Source of the DNA: Cycas panzhihuaensis
Taxonomy: Eukaryota; Cycadophyta
Direction: 5' to 3'
NCBI GenBank assembly: GCA_023213395.1
Contig: CM041465.1
Coordinates: 100,943,741-101,007,740 of the forward strand
DNA: 64,000 nt
A model generated the notes under the pieces. That model saw nothing but the letters and a program-made list of their open reading frames with translations, was not told the DNA's origin and made no database searches. Each line of letters opens with the position of its first letter. Within the stretch, counting starts at the first letter, position 1. Below, piece by piece: positions 10,507 to 22,941 of the stretch. The position numbers were made by a program, and so were the translations under genes.

Positions 10507-11059
10507 CCCATAGATGACTTGACTTCAAAGAGATGAGGTGTGGGATGACATGTGAGCGATAGGATCAGTATGGCCTGTAAACTGCCCAACATCCCTAAGG
10601 GACTCTAAGGGAGAGTCAAGGAGAGAACCCTCATAAAAGGCAAGAGGGAAACTCTCAACGCCATCACTTGTGGAAGGTGATGGAAGGGGAGAACCAGGAA
10701 TTTGCCGATCAACACTAACAATGGTGTGTGACGCGAGAGAATAATCAGGCTCTCTAATAAAAGGAGTCCTAGGTAGAGACCTAGAACGAGAAGAGTGCCC
10801 CCCACCAGCGCGAAGGAAGGAAATTGGGTGAGGAAGGTCCTCATCCTCACTATGGGGCCCGTCACCATCAAACATGGCGAGGTATCCATAACTTCCGACA
10901 CCAATGGGGCCAAAATGAGTCAAATCAGGAGAAGAAGATGTGGGATCCTCTTCATGGCAAGAGGGATCAAGGATACCGATCGAGCAGGCCGAGGCATGGT
11001 CAGAAGGGCGTTTTCTTCCTTTCATATGGCCATGGCTCACCTGGGTAGAAGATCTAGTT
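10507..11059 (-). pseudogene. pol: Element A protease-RT linker
   Basis: A stretch of about 180 codons rich in Ser, Pro, Asp and Glu (10525-11040 is open). It contains a conserved IGVGSYGYL core and acidic segments such as DGPHSEDEDLPHP. The same linker occurs in B, E, F and G. It is not a recognised domain and is probably a flexible connection in the polyprotein. Confidence 0.75.
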
Positions 11060-11460
11060 TGTTTTGTGAGCAGTCACTCACGGGAGACAACTCTTATTTG
11101 TCTATTATGGACAAACTTAAGTTGCCCCCAACAGGTGGAATACATGACTCCCATTTGGTCAAGTTATGGTCGACCTAGAAGGACATTGTAATCAACGTCC
11201 ACATCGAGGACAACGATGTCTGCAAGGACAGTCTTATCCTCGAGGGTAATAGGTATCGAGACAGATCCCAGGGGAGTCTTCTCACTACCGTTGTGACCCT
11301 GACATTACCATAGAACAGGTTCCAAGGTAGAAATGCCAAGCTCTTGCATGACGTATAAGGGCATGGCATTGACGAAAGAACCATTATCCATGATGGTTCT
11401 TCACAATGTGCAATCGACAGTATCGATGGTAATCGTGAAAGGGAAGTTCCATTGGCATTC
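11060..11460 (-). pseudogene. pol: Element A aspartic protease
   Basis: Retroviral-type aspartic protease that would cleave Gag-Pol. The active-site loop reads MDNGSFVNAM (Asp at 11386-11388), with Asn where most proteases have Thr or Ser. Downstream, the dimer partner region ends in a block matching VDYNVLLGRPWLDQMG. The frame is shifted against both gag and the linker, so this copy is broken. Confidence 0.8.
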
Positions 11461-14157
11461 CCTTCCACTAGCTGGGGGAAGATCTTTGGGATTGAAGGAG
11501 ATGACGGGTTCGCAACTTTGGGTTGTGCCCAAAGCGTGAACAGGTGCATCATTCGATCCTAAAGCTTCCAATAGGAGCATTCGTTACTCGGGGCAGCTTC
11601 TCAAGATGTCCATGATGGACATCCTGGCAGCCACGGTAAGAAGCTCTTCAACCACAAAGAAAGGCCTACCCCTCCCTGTGGGTTGGGTAAGGGCTCTCTT
11701 GAAGTCGAAGTGACCAGGACGGATATGAATGCTCTTAGAAAGTGCAAGAATCTCTGGAGGAGGATCAAGGTGTGATATAGACACAGAGGCACCGGTTACC
11801 TCTTTCGTGACTTGAGACCAGGTCAAGGCATAGAGGGGAGTGGTCTCAAGCATCTGGATCACCTTCTTTCCCTTATTATGGGACCGCGAAGGCGAAGGAG
11901 CATAGCGGTTAGGGGAGCGCAAAGAAGAAGATGAACCTCGCGCACCCTTCCCTCTACCATGCAAAGGGCGAGAATTGGGGGATCTATCCTGATTCTGGTT
12001 ATTTCTTGGTTGAACAGTGCAATCACGCTCCCCATGTTTGGGGAACAGATCCCTATAAACGGGTTGATCGAGATTAGGCCTCGATGCCCATCTAGGAGAC
12101 GAATCGCATGGCGAGGCATCATGTGGGTGTTGCGCCCAATAATGTGAGTCATCGTGAAAACATTCCCTATGGATGGAGCACCACCTCTTCTCAAGGGGAG
12201 GATCGACTCTCCTTACTTGAGAAGGTTGGGTGCCACCCCCTTTGGGGAGAATGGCATGAGAGGCTTGTTGAATTGGTTTGTGGGAGGTTGGCGATGAAGG
12301 GGTTTGGAGTTTAAGCTCTTTCATTGTGCGCTCGAATGAGCGTATAGTGGAAGTAAGGGGGTCTAAAGTCCTCTCAGTAGGATGAGAGGTAGACCTGGTA
12401 GGTTACAAAGGTTTGGTTTCCTTGGCTGGGGGAGGTGCCTCATGATATATTGAGGACTTTAGAGGCCTCTTGAGTTCGTCTTGGATCTCAATAGCCTCTA
12501 ATGCTAAGCACTTTGTGATCACAGAGTCGCATGTGGCTACCTCCATTTTGAGGACTTCCACATGCACTTCGGGGCAATGTGTGTTAACGAAAAGATCTCG
12601 CTTCAACTCCTCAGGCAACGTGGCCTTGGTAGAGTGAAGGAGATCATGGAATCGCCACACAAAGTCATGATTCATTTCATCGTGACCTTGTTTGAGCGAA
12701 AGGAGTGATTTCATTTCGCTCTTGAATAGATGGGCTACGTCAAAGTAATTGACGAATTTGTCCACCAATTGCTAGAATGAAGAAATGGAGTGGGCAGGGA
12801 GACGGTAGAACCATTTAAAGGTGTCACCCTGTAAGGATCACAGAAATAGCTTCATTAGAATGTGATCGTAAGCCCAGTAGTCTATGCACGCCATAGAGAA
12901 ACTACGCACATGCTCAGTTGGGTCTTGCAATAAAGTTCCGTCAAATTTAGGAACTTCAGGAGGGTGAGGTGGCAGGTTAGTCCTTAACGTCTCAACGGAT
13001 AACGGCGTCAACCTATAGTCCATGAAGGGATGTGTCCTTACATGGGCCAAAGGGTCGATGAACGATAAAGAGGCAGGAATGGATGGGGGTGGTAAACCTA
13101 TCCCTCATTGGGGAAATGCCCCTTACTAGAAGGAGGGTTGCGGATAAATGCCTTGGAAGGGAGGCATGTTCTCTTGCAAAGGCGTGGCAACAAGAGTTAT
13201 ACTAGATGGCAGAAATGAATGGTGCAAGACTAGATTCTGCCCATATGGACCACCCGTAGGTGGTGTAACCCCATATGGGTGCAATGGGTCCACCCCATAA
13301 GCTGGAAGATGGTTTCCCCTACCCTGCCCCTAAGGTTGAGATGCATAACCTAGGGGCAAGTAAAGAGAAGGATCACCGGATGGGTTTCGAATATACGTGG
13401 GAGCGGGTCCCACGTAGTTAGTAGCAGCAGCACTAGTAGGACCTCTAGGCCTACTAGGAAATGCATATGTCACATTTGAAGGTGGCGCATTCATTTGACT
13501 CAAGAATGACATGCTAACCCCAAGTTGGGGAAAAGACACACTGCGAACGGGTCCCAAAGAAGTAGGACCATGGCTAGAGATAGATGGTATAACACTTGTC
13601 CTAGGGGCCAGTGTAGATACGGCATGGGACAAGTACGCATGGGTGGAAGGATCATTTGTTGTAGGAGGCACAGGTACGGATGAAGAAGGCGCTCCACCAC
13701 GCATAGCTTCTTCAAACCACCTAGGGCATGGTTGATGGCGAGTTGCTCGAAAGTACTCGTTGATCGCTTCAACCACGTTGGCAGGAGGGGTATCCTTATA
13801 GCCATATGAGGTCAATGGGATCTCAAATGTCAGGGACCCTTCAGGGCGCTCCTCATAAGATTCACCAATCAGATGGTGAGTCTTGTGAAGAGGCGAGCCT
13901 TCTACTGTATGAGTAGAAGGATGAAGGTCAGAAGGGTGAAACTGGTCACCCAGATAATAGATAGGATCGTCACCCTCATGGGTGGATCCTATAATAGATG
14001 CAAGAAACTCTTGAGTTCCCGAGACCATGGTATGGTAGGCCCAATTAGACTAGTAACCTTCCATTGTTGAATCAGGATCTGACGACGGAAGGGAACAACA
14101 TGATGGGTCTTCTAACAATGGTGGTAGACCTCGCAAGTGACGCAAGAAACGTCGCAT
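11461..14157 (-). pseudogene. gag: Element A gag
   Basis: Gag starts at the conserved ATG (14155-14157, followed by CGA CGT), with a TAG soon after MEGY. In order it holds a Pro/Ser-rich N-terminal part (13330-14028) and a capsid-like region with FMDYRLTPLSVE, PEVPKFDGTLLQDP and SMACIDYWAYDHILMKLF (12838-13050). A helical stretch follows, LLSLKQGHDEMNHDFVWRFH (12403-12768). The basic C-terminal part (11584-12324) has a single knuckle WCSIHRECFHDDSHYWAQH; the E copy has Cys where this one has Tyr, so the last zinc ligand is lost here. Gag packages the RNA. At least four frame breaks are visible. Confidence 0.9.
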
Positions 14158-14307
14158 GTAACGCCTTTATGAACGTTGTTAGAAGAAAGCAAAAGGGGTA
14201 TGAAACAAATATATTGGGGGCTGCCTAACTAAAAAGCAAGACAAGAAAACTGCCTAAAAGCAAGAACACCAACGGGGAAGGGAAGTGAGATTAGTTCCCT
14301 TACTAGT

Positions 14308-14327
14308 AGTCCCCAGTATGGTCGCTA
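14308..14327 (-). promoter_or_regulatory. Element A primer-binding site
   Basis: In element orientation this reads TAGCGACCATACTGGGGACT, one base (C) after the 5' LTR end. The F copy has the unmutated TGG start. The pattern TGGCGAC...CTGGGGA is typical of Tat-lineage elements primed by a tRNA 3' end, often said to be tRNA-Arg. The tRNA was not checked here. Confidence 0.85.
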
Positions 14328-14328
14328 G

Positions 14329-16881
14329 TGAAACACTGTCCGTGGGGTGGTATCCCTACGTTTAGTAAGAGAACAGGTTATGCAAGACTAGGTTGGGATA
14401 AACAGCAAGGACTCACCTCGCAAGGTGTCTGTGGACCTGAAGAGGTACCTGGTTGCTTCTAGGAAGTTACAGAAGGCAAGGCCTTCTTACCCCTCGGATG
14501 GCCAGGAAGAGGAGGAAAGAGCCTGGCAAGTTGCATCTTCTCTAGGAGATGAGAAGGCAACAAGAGGGTGAGGTGCACGTGTAACGTGGTGTCTAGGTAT
14601 AAGCTGGTCAAAAGAGCAAGGTGTGGATAACTCTTGCTCGAAATAAACTATCTAAGTATACTAGATTAATAGTTGAATAAAAGATATGTAAATCAATTGT
14701 ATGTTCTTTTCCTCTTTCAGTTTCCTATGTGTTTCTTACTATGCAAGCATGTGCACAAAGAACAACACTATAAAGAAAATATGCAAGGATAAGAAAAATA
14801 CCTGGGCTGACATCTGAATGGAGCGCTACGCATCTCTTTGCTTCCCACTCCTTCCTGCTCTACTTGTTGCACACGCAGAACCGTTCAGTGATGGATGCCG
14901 TGAACGATCGAAAAGGGGCTAACTTACCTCCCCAAATGCATGCAAAAAGTGAACAGCAAATAACGGAAGATAACGAAAAGCAACAAATATGGAACTAACC
15001 TGCAATGGTTTGTTTCATACGTGACTCCACCAATGCGAGATCCTGTCAAATAATCAAACAGGTTTCTCCCTCTCAGAAGAGGGGCTACAAAACAGATCTA
15101 ATATGTATATTAAACTTAAGAGGAAATAGAGTCAAACTAAGCTAAACATATGCATATTATTTAATGAAACAACTTCCAATAAAGTTTTCACAAATGGTCA
15201 CCGCAAATGACACCCAAAAAAAGAGTATAGCCTCGAAATGGCTAACTCACCCATGGAAAATCTCCACTTAGCCTAGGGAAAGGAAAGAAAACTTGTAGGA
15301 ATAACATGGGATAACAAACAATGAGAAGGAAAAAGTGAAGGAAAGGTAGGCAAGCGCACCTAAGGGACGAAGTGCTACGAGTAGCAAATCATCTAAATGG
15401 ATGGGTTGCAAGTTGCAAGCCAATGAAGAGCAGTTTTGGGGCTTATGAGGTGCCCAAAACCAACGAGTAGGGGTTGGAACCAGCGAGGTAAGGGGCTGCC
15501 AATGCTGGTTCAGATTTGGGAGTAGATTCCCAAGTCTTTGACTAAGCTCTAAGAGAGGCAATGGGTGCAAGGGGAAAGGAAACAAGGGTTTGGACCCTTA
15601 GAGAGAAGGTCTGCAAGGGGGACTGGCCCCGCCTTTCTCCCTCAAATTCCCTTTGTGTAATCCCCTCTGCACAGCCATCTTAAGGTAGGCTTGCAAGACC
15701 ATATAGGGAGGCTCTACAATCCACAAATCTAGAAATCTAGTAACGAACTAAGTAGGGAATCAAGAAAGCAAATAAAACAAATATTTATTTGCTAAAAAAC
15801 TGTAAAAAATAGGCATAAATCATGAAGTAAACAAGGTACCTTGTAAGGAGGAGAAAAAGTATGTATCTGCTAGAAAATAGCAGGAGAAACCAGCATCCAG
15901 TAAAGTTTGGTGGCAGGTTTGGAAGAGGAGACCAATGTGTGAAAATTCCTGTGAGTTGGGGCCCTTTGAAGCTTGTCCTTTTGGGAGACCTTGAAGAATA
16001 TCCTCCTTGTAACTTTGTAGACCTATAAAAAGATGTTGAGCTTGCTATTCCTAAGTATGAGAGACAACAATGGTCTTTGCTAGAGAGTAGTAGCTGTGAG
16101 TCTTGTTCTGCAGTAGTTTTCTGTGGAAGATTTTGTAGAGTTTCTTGTAAAAAATGAGCTAAGAATCCTTGAAAATGAAGAAGACTTTTGGTTTTATCCC
16201 CTGCTCACTGCAAGTGAATGTTGGGGATCTCAAGGCAGTTTAAATACGCAGGTGCCACACAGCAGTTCTACAAAAAAAGCAAAAATTGTCGCGTGATTTA
16301 AAAAAAATAATTAAGCAGTTGTCCCGCGGTAAACTTCATGGTACTACGACAAAGATCGCGGTACCGCTAAGTTTACAGTGGTACGAACCTGGAAACAAAA
16401 AATAAGTAAAAACCAACGTTTGGAGCAAAACAGAGAGCAAATCAAGGCTAGAAACAGATGGGGGGAGTACCCAGGTGATGGACAAGTGGCCAGGAAAGTA
16501 AACTGGGTCTCAACCAAGGATTCAATCAGACTTGGAAGAGACTGCAACATGAGCAAGGTGTCATAAAAAGGGCAAACACGACTGGCTGAGGCATCCCGAG
16601 GGGCTGTGGAGATACAGTGGGTGGCTCTCTGCCATATGGGGTGTAACATTCGCTGAAGAATGCCCCCATTGTGAGTCATCATAGGCTAAAAGGCATGCCG
16701 TAAGCACATGCAAAGTGATCAAGCAAGAAGACAATACAAACATACAAATGGCAGGCAAGCATACGTGAGGCAATCTGTACCAGGTAATCTCAATCAAGCA
16801 AGAGCAAAGAGAAGCGAGAACATATACCTGAGCTTACCTAAGTTGATGTGTCTTGAGTCCATTCTTAGTAGCTGGGAAACA
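14329..16881 (-). repeat. Element A 5' LTR
   Basis: A 2,553-bp LTR that aligns end to end with 522-3025. It runs tgaaacactg...ggaaaca on the plus strand. It carries a TATA-like box (16239-16246) about 635 bp from its 5' end, giving a short U3 and a very long R-U5. The U3 contains an inverted pair gtaaactt/aagtttac near 16333-16376. Confidence 0.93.
16239..16246 (-). promoter_or_regulatory. TATA-like box in LTR of A
   Basis: The element-orientation sequence TATTTAAA lies just downstream of the palindrome-like U3 motif. The G LTR has TATTTAAG at the equivalent place (57146-57153), and F has TACTTAAG. It is probably the core promoter of the genomic RNA. Confidence 0.5.
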
Positions 16882-18835
16882 CCTTCCAAGGAGGATTCAG
16901 GCAACCTTACCCACCTCCTCTTCTAGCTTCCGTTTACCTTATGGTCCAATCGAGGGCACGCCCCTTTATAGACTATCAGTTGACGCCCCTATCAACCGAG
17001 GTGTTAAGAACTAACTTACCGCCTCACCCTCCTGAAGTCCCAAAATTTGATGGAACTTCATCATAGGAACCAATGGAGCATGTATGTAGTTTCTCTATGG
17101 CATACATCGATTACTGGGCCTATGACCACATTCTTATGAAACTTTTCTACGATCTCTTCAAGGCAATGCCCTCAAGTAGTTTTATCGCCTACCTACACAT
17201 TCTATTTTTTCATTTCAACAGCTTACGGATGAATTTGTCAGCTACTTTGACGTAGCTTGTCCATTCAAGAGTGGGATGAAATCCCTTTTGTCTCTTAAAC
17301 AAGGTCATAATGAAATAAATCATGACTTTGTGAGATGTTTCCACGACATTCTTCATTCCACTAAGGTAACCCTACCTAAGGAGTTGAAGAGGGACCTCTT
17401 TGTCAACAATCTTCGCCCAGAAGTCCACATTGAAGTCCTTAAGATGGGGGCAACAATGTGTGACTCTACCATTATGAAGTACTTAGTGATTGAGGCCATT
17501 GAGATCCAAGCTGGACTCAAGAAGCCTCTAAAGCCCTCACAATGATGTGAGGCACCTCCATCACCACAAGAAACCAAAACCCAATAGCCTGGTAGGTCTT
17601 CTTCTCATCCTACCAAGAAGACCTTAGATCCTCTCACTTCTACTATACATTCATTCAAACGTACTATGAAAGAGCTCAAACTCCAAGCTCTTTCATCCCC
17701 CACCTCACATAAGCCAGTTCATCAGGCTTCCCAAGATGCTCCTTCTAAGGGTGGTAACACCCAATCTTCTTAAGTGAGAAAACTTGATTCCTCCCTTGAA
17801 AAGAAGTGGTGTTTCATCCATGGAGAATGCTTCCATAAAGATTCACAGTGTTGGGTCCAGCACCCTAGAGCTACCCTGCAGTGTGATTCTTCCCCCAAAC
17901 GATCATCTAGGCCTAATCTAGACCAGCTTGTCCATAGAGATCCCTGCCCCAAACACAGGGAATGTGATCGCACTAACCAACAAAAGAATAACCAAAATAT
18001 GGGAAGATCCCCAAATTCTTACCCTTCACAAGCCAAAGGAAAGGGTGTGAGGAATTTATCATCTTCCTCTAATTCTCCCTACTATTGTACTCCTTCACTT
18101 TCATGATCCTGAAATAAGGGAAAGAAGGTCATTCAGATGCTTGAGACTACTCCATTATATGCCCTAACCTGGTCTCAAGCAGTTAAAGAGGTGAATGGTG
18201 CCTCTTCATCCTCACCTCACCTTGACCCTCTTCCAGAAACCTCTCTTTCGGAAGTCCCTACACTCCCCAAGACCATTCTCATGTACCCTAGTCATTATGA
18301 CTTTCGAAGGGCTCTTCCCTAACCTATCGCGAAGGGGAAGCCTTTCTCTGTCGTCGATGAACTTCACACCATGGCCGTCAGAATGTCTATTATGGATGTC
18401 TTGAGGAGTTATCCCGAACAGTATACACTTCTCCTGAAAGCCTTAGGATTAGGTGGCGTATCCATTCATACCTTGGGTATCGCCCTAAGTCGTGAATTTA
18501 TCATCTCTTTTGATCTTAAGGATCTTTCTCCTGCCAGTGTAAGGGAACACCAATGGCATTTCCTTTTCACCATAACCATTGATACTCCTAATTGTACTTT
18601 ATAGAGAACCGTTATTGAAAATGGTTCTTCTGTTAATGCCACACCCTTATGTGTCATGTAAGAGCTTGGAATATCAGCCCTAGAGCTAGTTCCATGGTAA
18701 TGTCAAGGCTGCGATGGTAGTGAAAAGACACCCTTGGGATTGGTGTCCATTGCTCTTACTCTTGAGGACAAGACTATCCTCACTGATATTATAGTTCTCA
18801 ATGTCAATGTCGACTACAATCTTTCATTAGGACAC
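16882..18835 (+). pseudogene. gag: Element B, gag fragment 2 and protease start
   Basis: This continues B gag from position 521. It shows the capsid-like region (CSFSMAYIDYWAYDHILMKLF, 17073 on) and the helical LLSLKQGHNEINHDFVRCFH (17276-17545). The zinc knuckle WCFIHGECFHKDSQCWVQH is kept (17774-18106). The protease start reads VIENGSSVNATP, in which the catalytic Asp has become Glu (18617-18619). Many stops and frameshifts are present. The reading breaks off at VDYNLSLG, where solo LTR C is inserted, and resumes at 21307. Together with its position as host of every other insertion, this makes B the oldest element. Confidence 0.9.
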
Positions 18836-21306
18836 TGTTTCCTAGCTACCAGGAATGGACTCGAGACGCATCGACTCAGGTAAGTTCAGGTATACGTTCT
18901 CACTTCTCCCTGCTCTTGTTTGGATGAGATTGTTTAGCATAGACTACTTGACATATGCTTGCCTGCCTGCATTGCTTCTTTGCTTGATCATATTGCATAT
19001 GCTTACAACACGCTTTCAGTCTATGACGACTCACAATGAGGGCATTCCTCAGTGAATACTACACCCCATATGGCGCACAACCACCCACGTCATCTCCAAG
19101 ACCCCTCAGGATGCTTCAGCTAGTCATGTTTGCCCATGTTACAACATTTTGCTCATGTTGCAGTCTCCTCCAAGTCTGATTAATTCCTTGGTTGAGACCC
19201 ATTTTGCTATTTTGGCTACTTGCCCATCACCTGGACATTCCTTCCAGTTGTTCTAGCCCCAATTTACTCTTAATATTAACTCCAAAGCCTTATATCTGCT
19301 TATTTTTATTTATTTTTTGTTTCTAGTTTGGCACCGCTGTAAACTTAGCGGTAATGCGATCTTTGCTATGGTACCGCCAAGTTTACCGCGGGGTGACTGT
19401 TTGAATTTTAAAAAAGAGAACCACGTGACAGTTTTTACTTTTTTCGCAGAACTGCCGCATGGTGCCTGCTCATTTGGATCGCCCTGACATACCCAACGTT
19501 TACAAGAAAAACATACACAATCCTCACAGAAATCTACTACAAGAAGGGACATACTATTATAGGCTTGATTCTAGGGACCATTGCTGCCCCTACAACCCAC
19601 AAACAGTAGGCTTTACATCTACTTGCAGGTTGCCAAGGCTTCAAGGAGGATTATCATCAAAAATCTCCCACAAAACAAGCTTCAAAGACTCCAAAACTCA
19701 TAGGATCAACCTCACACTTCTCTTCTTTCAAAAACCTGCCATCATAATCCACCAAATGCTGGTTATTTCCTATTATTTTTCCAGCAAGTTCATGTTGGAA
19801 ATCTTCACAACAAGGTACTCCTCCATTTACTTTGTAATTAATGTTATTTCTTTATGTTTTTTATAGATAAACTCTTAGTTTATGTGCCTTCTTATTGATG
19901 TACCTATTTAGCATCACTTTCTTGTTTTTGGCATAATATTGCTTAACCCAATCATCTCAACAAACCTATTCTTTGGTAGCTATTGTAAAGGGGCAACACA
20001 AAGAGGATTTGAGTGAGGAAGGTGGGGTTTCGTCCCCCTTGCTGTCCTTCTCCCCAAGGGTTCTGTCCCTTATTCTCTTGCCTTTTGCCTTTGGTATCTT
20101 CCTAGGAATCAGGTTAGGGAGTTTGGGAGCCCATTCTAGATTTACACCAGTTGGTTTCGGGCATCGCATAAGCCCCGAAACTGCTTCTTGCCAGTTAACG
20201 GTGTGCTACCACCCAGTCAGGCGATTTGCTATTCGTAGCATCTCGTTCTTGGGGTGTTTGTATACCTTTTTCATTACCCTCTTCTTTCTCATTATCCGTT
20301 GTGCCATATCCTTACTGTGAGCCTGTTTCCCTTCCTAAGACTAAGTGGAGAATCCTTGTGGGTGAGTTAGCCATTCCGAGGCTATACTCTTCATTTTTGG
20401 GTGCCATTTGTAGTATTGTTGTGGGAGTTTTGCTGAATGTTCCTATATTACATAATTATACATAGATGCTTAGCTTAGTTTGATATTATTTCTGCTAAGT
20501 TAGCACATATACTCGATATATTTTTATAGCCCCTCTTCCGAGAGGGAGATACTCATCTAGTTGACTTGCAGGACCTTGCACTGGTGGAGTTGCGTGTGGA
20601 ACGAAACCTATTGTAGGTTAGTTCTACATTTAGTGCTTTTTTTTGTCATTTCTAGTTGTTTACTTTTTTCTATTTTACTTTTGCATGCATACGGGGAGGT
20701 AAGCTAGCCCCTCTTCGGTTGCTCGCGGCAACCATTGCCGACCGATATTGCATGCGTGGCAAGTGGAGCGGGAAGCAAAGAGATGGATAGCACTCCATTC
20801 GGACGCCAGGTCCAGGTTTTTTCCTTGTCCCTGTATATCTTCTTTATACTATTGTTTATTATGCACATGGTTGCGTAGTTAGAAACATATAAGGAATTGA
20901 AAAGGGAAAGGAACATATATTTGCTTTGCATTGCTCTTATCTAGTGGTTAGTCTAACATAGTTAGATAGTTTACTTCATGTTAGAGCTACCCATACTTTA
21001 CCCCCCTTTTAAGCTTACACCTAGACGCCACTTTACCTACCTTCCTGTTCTTGTATTGCCTTCTCATTTCCTTGAGAAGATGCAACGTACCAGATTCTCT
21101 CTTGATCTTCTCGGCCATCCGAGGGGTAGGAAGGCCTCGCTTTGTGCAGCTACCTGGAAGTAACCAGGCACCTCTGCAGTTTTGAATCTATGCTCCGGTG
21201 CACGGACACCCTGCGAGGTGAAGTCCTTGTTGTTTAGCCTAACTCAGCTTTGTATATTCCATTCCCTTTGCTAGACGTAGGGATGCCACCCCGCTGTAGT
21301 GTTTTG
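18836..21306 (+). repeat. Solo LTR C (inserted in B protease)
   Basis: A single LTR of 2,471 bp, from TGTTTCC to TTTTG (family end TTTCA), with no internal region. It belongs to the same LTR subfamily as A. It interrupts the B protease codons for the LGRPW motif. The flanks are gacac (18831-18835) and gatgc (21307-21311); both derive from gacgc by CpG decay. It formed by recombination between two LTRs of a former element. The U3 holds an inverted repeat at about 19341-19386. No gene is present; open frames such as 19459-19866 and 19973-20320 are chance. Confidence 0.9.
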
Positions 21307-22941
21307 GATGCCTATGGCTTGACCAAATGGGAGTGGTGTGTTCGTCTCGATAGGAACAATTTAAGTTCGTCAACAAGGACCCTTCTACCCATGCTTTCGC
21401 TTACTCCATCGACATCCCTAGTCCATCCCCTTTGGAAGAAGACCCTTGACCTTCTTCTTCCAACCTCACACACTTCGCCTCTATTGGTGTCAGAAGTTAT
21501 GGGTATCTCACCATACTTAACGACAATAAGTTTAATGGTGAGGACGAGGATTTCCCTTCCCCCATCTCTCTCCTGAGCACAAGTAGGGGGCACCTCCTTC
21601 ATTTCAGATCCCGATCTGGAACTCCCATTGTTGAAGAAATTAACTCTTCTCTTGTGTCTCGTGTTATCGCTCATATTTATTAGGCGATTCTTGTGCCTCC
21701 CCTTTCGTCGCCTCCTGTAGGCAATGAAGCTGGGGAGCCTCTTACTATTCCTCATAGGAAAACTCTTTCTAACTCTTCTAGAGAGTCCTTCGGGTATGTT
21801 AAGTAGTGTGTCAACTACCACAGTCCCACTACTTCTACTTTCTCTCTCTCCTCGTCCTATCGAAGTGTGGTCATCCATGGGGTGGACTACTTCAAGGACG
21901 ATGAGGCTTTGCTTGAGCACTTAGCAGGCTTTGCACCCAACCTCCCTTCTAGTCATCATAGGCTTGGTCACCAGAAGGTCCTTGCTATTGGGTCTTCTCT
22001 CACTGACTGAAATCTGTCTCTTATTCCACCCCTCCCCGTTGACCAAGCCCCCCTCCACTTCAAGGAGGAGAATGCCATGTGCATGGGGACAACCAAGGAC
22101 ATAGTCCTTGCCTCGGGTAAGGTCATTAAGATAGGAGCAGAATGCTCTCCTAACAAAATGAAGAAGTACACCCTTCTATTCCAAGAATTTTGAGATGTCT
22201 TCACCTGGGACTATTTTGATATGAAGGGGATAGACCCTTCAATTGTTACCCACAACCTCACCACTATCTCGAGCGCTTGCCTTATGCATCAAAAGTAGCA
22301 CCCTCTTCACCCCAAGCTTTCAGCTGTTGTCAAGATGGAAGTTGAGAAACTTCTAAATGCAGGGTTAATCACTTCTATCGAATACCCAAAGTGGGTGTCC
22401 AATATTGTCCCCATTGCCAAGAAGAATGGGATAATTTTGATATGCGTTGATTTCCAAGATATCAATAATGCGTGTCCCAAGGACAACTTCCCACTTCTCT
22501 TCATCGATTAAATCATTGATCGAACCACTAATTTTAAAGTCATGTCCTTAATGGATGGCTTCTCAAACTACAACCAAATCCAGATTTCTCCCGAAGACCA
22601 TCATAAGATGGCCTTCACTACCTTGTGGGGTACCTTCGCCTATAAGGCGATGCCCTTTCAGCTAATGAATGCAAGAGCCACCTATCAAAGGAATTTATTT
22701 TCCATGACCTTATCAACAAATCTTTAGAGGTTTCATGGACAATATGATGGGTCTCTCGTACATTAGAGCCCATCATCCTTCTGATTTGTGAGCCATCTTC
22801 ACGCGATGTCACAAATACCCTCTTAAATGTATATTTACCGTGATAACTGGCAAACTCCTTAGTTTCCTTATATCAAAACAAGGGATCTAAATTGACTCTG
22901 ACAAGGTCAAATCCATCCTTGACATCATGCCTCCTAGAACC
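21307..22941 (+). pseudogene. pol: Element B, protease end, linker and RT start
   Basis: This resumes at the protease motif PWLDQMG (shifted) and passes the acidic linker with IGVRSYGYL. It then shows the pre-RT block VDYFKDDEALLEHLAGFAPN and RT motifs YPKWVSNIVPIAKKNG, INNACPKDNFP, MDGFSNYNQIQIS and WGTFAYKAMPFQL. The box after ATYQR is damaged: VFMDD is frameshifted. It stops at the PPRT codons, where E is inserted (gaacc at 22937-22941), and continues at 55374. Many stops are present. Non-functional. Confidence 0.9.

Larger units (their letters stand above)
522..16881 (-). mobile_element. Element A: complete Tat-type Ty3/Gypsy LTR retrotransposon
   Basis: A full-length element on the minus strand, about 16.4 kb, inserted into gag of element B. 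Both LTRs start TGTTTCC in element orientation and end in TTTCA. The insertion is flanked by a perfect 5-bp duplication, ccttc, at 517-521 and 16882-16886. In element order it holds the 5' LTR, PBS, gag, protease, linker, RT, RNase H, integrase, an antisense intron-bearing gene, a separate second RNase H, and the 3' LTR. All reading frames are broken, so it is dead. The two LTRs differ at roughly one base in ten over their first 100 bases by eye, which suggests an old insertion. Confidence 0.93.

Noticed and set aside
7515-14157. Endogenous plant pararetrovirus
   Set aside because: LTRs, TSDs and an integrase are present, and no movement or coat protein is seen.
19459-19866. 135-codon frame in solo LTR C
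   Set aside because: Not open in the homologous A LTRs; chance frame.
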